DNA of 8,708 nucleotides. It comes from Candidatus Halarchaeoplasma halalkaliphilum (GTDB lineage: Archaea > Thermoplasmatota > Thermoplasmata > Halarchaeoplasmatales > Halarchaeoplasmataceae). Within the stretch, counting starts at the first letter, position 1. The number at the start of each line of letters is the position of its first letter. The stretch lies in the NCBI GenBank assembly GCA_007133925.1, contig SLLU01000032.1:1-8708 (forward strand). Direction: 5' to 3'. Of this stretch, positions 7,101 to 8,708 are shown piece by piece. The notes beneath the pieces are model-generated. The model did not search any database. It was given only the letters and a program-made list of their open reading frames with translations, and was not told the DNA's origin. The position numbers and the translations under genes were made by a program.

Positions 7101-8708
7101 AAATGAGTTAGAGATAGTACTCCAATCTCTACCTACGAGGGCACCGACCCAGTCATATCCGTTCACGCTTCCTGTGACATGCGAATTCACCACTATGCCG
7201 TGATTCATTCCAACGAGCCCGCCCACACGACTACCGCCGCTCACGGTTACGGTTGCATACGAGTTATTTACCGTTCCGTCCCAGTTAAATCCCACTAACC
7301 CTCCTACGACATCTTGCCCGTGGATTTCCCCTGTAACGTAGGTATTGAAAACCGTACCCCGGTTCTCCCCCACGAGCCCGCCCACATCCCCATCTCCCCT
7401 AACTACCGTGTCTACAACACCAACGTTTCGTACTTCACCTTCCGAGCCAATATATCCAAACAGGCCAATCTTGTCCGTGTTGGGTCTGTTTATGTGCAGG
7501 TTTGTTATGACATGATCGCGACCGTCAAGTACTCCTCTGAAGCTGGCTGAATATTCCAAAAACACATCCTTTCCGACAGGTATAAAGCCGGCTCCATCGT
7601 TCCATTCACTTGTGATTGCTGCATCGATATCGTTGGCAAGGGCATAATGTGCGTAGGTATTCATGTTCATATCCTGAAGATCCCATACATCATAGATCAA
7701 AAAGGGATTGTCCACCGTCCCATTACCTATTTGCCAAAAGTGTAGAGGGTAGGTGACACCTTCCTCCATGAACCAAGTGAATTTGAAGTCCCAGCCAGCA
7801 TCGGTGAAGGTGCTCTCTGTTTTCATCTCTTCTGTGCTTTTTCCCGTGGCATCGCCTGAGGTGCTATCCTGACCGCTTGTTTCGATATCCCAGAAATTCC
7901 CAGTCATCTCGTAATTCCCACCAGTATTCACGTTCCCGGCGAAACCTTTGTCTGTGGGGTCGGACTCATTCTCGTATGTTACCCGTCCGATGGAGTAACT
8001 ATTGGTTATCCTGCCTTGATCGTTAAATCCCACGAAACCGCCTATGTCCGTGTTTATCAAGTTCGTTGCCCGGACCACTGTTCCGTTGGAATATGAGTTG
8101 TATATCTTACCATAATTGTTGTTTTCACCAACCAAACCACCTACGGTTCGGTTACCGATAGTGTCCCCCATTGCATATGAGGTTAGGACGGTGCCTTCGT
8201 TGTACCCAACGAGCCCGCCCACAATTTCATTACCGATGGTGGCCCCCGTTGAAAACGAGTTCAATATTGTGCCATAGTGGTAGTGGTTGAATCCCACAAG
8301 ACCACCAACGTATCTGTCACCTGTTGTATTCCCGGTGGCATAAGAACCAGATATTATACCTTCATGGAAATTCCCGCCCACGAGTCCACCCACTTGTTCA
8401 TTCCCTATGGTGTTTCCCGTTGCAAACGAGTTCTCAATCAATCCATTAAATTGGTATCCCACGAGCCCACCTACACTGCTAGTTCCCATTATGTCGCCGG
8501 CCGCATAAGAATTACCCAAACATCCCGAGTTCCATCCCGCCATACCACCTACACGGTCACCTCCGTCCACATGACCCGTGGCATATGAATTCTCAATTGT
8601 GCCCCCGTTATATCCCACGAGACCTCCCACGCTGTCACCTCCGTCCACATAACCTGTGGCATATGAATTCTCAATTGTGCCCCCGTTGGTGCCCACAAGC
8701 CCGCCTAC
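4182..8708 (-). CDS. Giant GLUG-repeat surface protein with WSGD repeats and C-terminal membrane anchor (5' end outside window)
   Basis: A single frame stays open from the right edge to TAA at 4182-4184, giving 1508 residues without the true start or any signal peptide. Residues below are numbered from the edge. The order is GLUG array 1 (1-250), cap (251-326), header (327-441), GLUG array 2 (442-544), linker/header (545-678), GLUG array 3 (679-959), cap (960-1046), four divergent InlB-type repeats (1054-1343), a sequon-rich beta-sandwich-like domain (about 1352-1432), a membrane helix (1444-1464) followed by basic KHKR, and an acidic tail of 44 residues. GLUG units of about 26 residues probably stack as a beta-solenoid, so most of the protein should sit outside the cell, with only the tail in the cytoplasm. 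Such proteins are usually adhesins, envelope or stalk proteins. No catalytic domain is recognisable. The 'VGGLVG' series is already running at the edge, so more repeats or domains lie upstream. It is encoded upstream of and co-directional with pdxS, with a 123-base gap. Confidence 0.93.
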   Translation of the reverse strand, partial: VGGLVGTNGGTIENSYATGYVDGGDSVGGLVGYNGGTIENSYATGHVDGGDRVGGMAGWNSGCLGNSYAAGDIMGTSSVGGLVGYQFNGLIENSFATGNTIGNEQVGGLVGGNFHEGIISGSYATGNTTGDRYVGGLVGFNHYHYGTILNSFSTGATIGNEIVGGLVGYNEGTVLTSYAMGDTIGNRTVGGLVGENNNYGKIYNSYSNGTVVRATNLINTDIGGFVGFNDQGRITNSYSIGRVTYENESDPTDKGFAGNVNTGGNYEMTGNFWDIETSGQDSTSGDATGKSTEEMKTESTFTDAGWDFKFTWFMEEGVTYPLHFWQIGNGTVDNPFLIYDVWDLQDMNMNTYAHYALANDIDAAITSEWNDGAGFIPVGKDVFLEYSASFRGVLDGRDHVITNLHINRPNTDKIGLFGYIGSEGEVRNVGVVDTVVRGDGDVGGLVGENRGTVFNTYVTGEIHGQDVVGGLVGFNWDGTVNNSYATVTVSGGSRVGGLVGMNHGIVVNSHVTGSVNGYDWVGALVGRDWSTISNSFYNIDDVLINSGHHITRGALFPEQYQDWINNDFYLNISDYSDTLIPSGDYYEIGSVDGLRDLLGFADRSEYKFRLSSCIDISTAPGLYIPYLRGDFDGNNHTIMNLKIHQTFGRNLGMFGSTHYRATIQYLEVINIDVMGSQYVGGLVGYNLGTILNSYTTGDANVSGNEYVGGLVGENRGMISDSFATGTVEGGYWIGGLVGYNWWGTVSNSYMVGDITGNYYVGGVVGYNGGTVDNSYAAGNVSGNTAVGGLVGCNIANRAIGIISNSHATGNVSGSDHIGGLVGLNDLGGTVSNSFATGSVTGGGSGVGGLMGTNNRGIVEKTYATGDVVGGLSVGGLVGINYGDISSAFASGNVTGSEYVGGFVGVNYWLSVSDSYATGNVIRASGSTGVSFGGFVGLNDQGRINRCYSIGCVRYEDTTDPTDKGFAGTVDIGSSYEMHGNFWDIDASGQSDTAGNATGKTTAAMLYSSPYSDEDWDIVAVDRIDARNIVYTWNIVDAYTYPFLSWQDNVIPPEFTLEIHAEGNGTTNPLVGNHTYNYGQEAIIVAIPATGWVFSHWSGDVPEGEEHNQEITIVMDSGKTITAHFLRKEYTLEISVEGGGVTDPTVGTHLYDHGAEVTITTIPATGWRFSHWSGDVPEGEEENEEITIVMDGDKTVTAHFVRHEFNLNITVDGEGTTDPAPGNHIYEYQDEITVIATPAEGWRFSHWSGDVESTNETITIFMDGDKTVVAHFERQEFSLNISVEGEGTTSPSVGVHPYLYEYGATVTAMPAEGWRFSHWSGDIDSTNETVAIFMDGNKNITANFEEMLFIPDDLELIVTPVGGDSPLNVTITVRGDNVGLLNGSVDVMVDDIVAHTILIPAGERAEHTFNHTFQEQGNYTISFDNLTETVFVHEKIDETSTESRLWILPVIGIVIVLVLLIVYLMKHKRPPESMLSGEREEELLPEGDKVDDGLEYGGTDADKMEASSV
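4317..4379 (-). other. C-terminal transmembrane helix
   Basis: The encoded stretch LWILPVIGIVIVLVLLIVYL and one further Met is uninterrupted and hydrophobic, and is directly followed by KHKR. The basic flank on the C-terminal side predicts that the 44-residue tail (4185-4316, acidic EREEELLPEGD) is in the cytoplasm. It is not a PGF-CTERM sorting signal: no PGF is present and the tail after the helix is long. Confidence 0.9.
4413..4655 (-). other. Membrane-proximal beta-sandwich-like domain, rich in N-glycosylation sequons
   Basis: About 80 residues ('LELIVTPVGGDSPLNVTITV' to 'NLTETVFVH') with alternating hydrophobic strands, resembling PKD/Ig-like or CARDB-type domains of archaeal surface proteins. 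Five Asn-x-Ser/Thr sequons are present (NVT, NGS, NHT, NYT, NLT), which fits an exported glycoprotein. The exact fold family is not certain. Confidence 0.6.
4680..5549 (-). repeat. Four divergent InlB-type (WSGD) repeats
   Basis: Encoded repeats lie at about 5337-5549, 5112-5324, 4896-5099 and 4680-4883, with a period of 75, 75 and 72 residues. Each runs: [FY]xLxIxxEGxGTTxPxxGxHxY, a strand ending in IPATGW or MPAEGW, FSHWSGD, then ITIxMDGxKTxTAHF. The first two share 'VPEGEE' after WSGD; the last two have the shorter 'STNET' instead. These are small beta-grasp-like modules common in cell-surface proteins, here probably a stalk between the GLUG head and the membrane. Confidence 0.92.
5571..5831 (-). 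other. C-terminal cap of GLUG array 3
   Basis: The segment from 'PTDKGFAGTV' through 'GNFWDIDASGQSDTAGNATG' to 'YTYPFLSWQ' is homologous to the array 1 cap. The middle part (EDWDIVAVDRIDARNIVYTW) is longer and diverged. It ends the GLUG part of the protein. Confidence 0.78.
5832..6674 (-). repeat. GLUG repeat array 3 (ten units)
   Basis: Ten units, mostly 26-29 residues, with first motif VGGLVG, IGGLVG, VGGVVG or VGGFVG, and second half (N/D)SYATGxVxG. The final two match the final two of array 1: both have 'GGFVG(F/L)NDQGRI' followed by a YSIG strand and DPTDKGFAG. Confidence 0.93.
6675..7076 (-). other. Linker and divergent header before GLUG array 3
   Basis: About 134 residues. The first part (GALFPEQYQDWINNDFYLNI) has no repeat. 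The second part ('YYEIGSVDGLRDLLGFADRS', 'YIPYLRGDFDGNNHTIMNLK', 'LGMFG') parallels the array 2 header, with FDGNNHTI in place of LDGRDHVI. It is thus a distant copy of the same header type. Confidence 0.7.
7077..7385 (-). repeat. GLUG repeat array 2 (four units)
   Basis: Three regular units of 26-27 residues start VGGLVG, followed by a decayed fourth starting VGALVGRDW, which runs into 'FYNIDDVLINSGHHITRGAL'. This is a shorter array with a different type of ending from arrays 1 and 3. Confidence 0.9.
7386..7730 (-). other. N-terminal header of GLUG array 2
   Basis: The encoded segment 'GNGTVDNPFLIYDVWDLQDM', then 'YALANDIDAA', 'GFIPVG', 'FRGVLDGRDHVITNLHI' and 'GLFGYI' is the standard lead-in that precedes GLUG arrays. 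It probably forms the first turns of a beta-solenoid. The preceding cap plus this header mark a clean module boundary. Confidence 0.75.
7731..7958 (-). other. C-terminal cap of GLUG array 1
   Basis: The encoded segment runs from 'PTDKGFAGNV' through 'NFWDIETSGQDSTSGDATGK' to 'AGWDFKFTW...YPLHFWQ'. This is the familiar ending of GLUG arrays (NFWD, SGQ, TGK, GWDF, YPxLxWQ). It is homologous to the segment at 5571-5831 that ends array 3. Confidence 0.8.
7959..8708 (-). repeat. GLUG repeat array 1 (nine units, continues past the edge)
   Basis: Nine in-frame units with consensus VGGLVGxNxGTIxNSYATGxVxG, most 26-29 residues, begin with 'VGGLVGTNGGTIENSYATG' at the very edge. Units four to six carry 1-3 residue insertions after VGGLVG. 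The last two are longer and lead to the 'DPTDKGFAG' cap. Confidence 0.95.
8556..8687 (-). repeat. Near-identical tandem duplication of one GLUG unit
   Basis: Bases 8556-8609 and 8634-8687 match at 52 of 54 positions with a 78-base (26-codon) offset. The two differences (8573 and 8577 against 8651 and 8655) change one residue, His to Tyr, in the GHVDGG/GYVDGG stretch. No other unit pair in the array is this close, so this is the youngest duplication visible. Confidence 0.9.

Noticed and set aside
4182..8708. The regular repeats as a CRISPR array or non-coding tandem repeat
   Set aside because: The unit length varies by whole codons, a single frame stays open through all of it, and the conservation is at protein level (VGGLVG...NSYATG).

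Overview
The window looks archaeal, most likely euryarchaeal. Members of Thermoplasmatota and relatives are a reasonable guess, but nothing here fixes the lineage. The evidence is a PAC2-family protein with a proteasome-docking-type C-terminus, a KaiC/RAD55-like ATPase, GGTG-type ribosome binding sites close to the starts, AT-rich TATA-like boxes with short leaders, and a surface protein anchored by a C-terminal membrane helix. No RNA gene, CRISPR array, insertion sequence or phage gene was seen. Genes are tightly packed, and no gap between genes exceeds about 125 bases.

Left part (1-2242, all minus strand; transcription runs from right to left): a PAC2-family proteasome-assembly-chaperone-like protein, an M29-type metallo-aminopeptidase, and the first 117 residues of a KaiC-like ATPase that runs off the left edge. 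The PAC2-to-peptidase gap is 54 bases. The peptidase stop and the ATPase TTG start overlap (TTGA), so the three probably form one operon. PAC2 ends in Leu-Tyr-Gly, an HbYX-type tail. A proteasome partner next to a peptide-trimming enzyme suggests a protein-turnover operon. The ATPase has an altered Walker A (Gly to Tyr) and Gln-Gln where KaiC has its catalytic Glu-Glu.

Middle (2360-4058): an SDR-fold protein on the plus strand, divergent from PAC2 across a shared promoter region. It lacks the catalytic Tyr and Lys. It converges, with one base between stop codons, on pdxS (minus strand), the synthase subunit of pyridoxal 5'-phosphate synthase. All PdxS catalytic residues are present. No pdxT partner is in the window.

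Right half (4182-8708, minus strand): one open frame without its 5' end, at least 1508 residues. It encodes a giant modular surface protein with 23 GLUG repeats in three arrays separated by header and cap segments, four divergent InlB-type (WSGD) repeats, a sequon-rich beta-sandwich-like domain, one membrane helix and a short acidic cytoplasmic tail. It is probably an adhesin, cell-surface stalk or envelope protein. The repeats show both old segmental duplication and a nearly identical recent unit duplication at the right edge.
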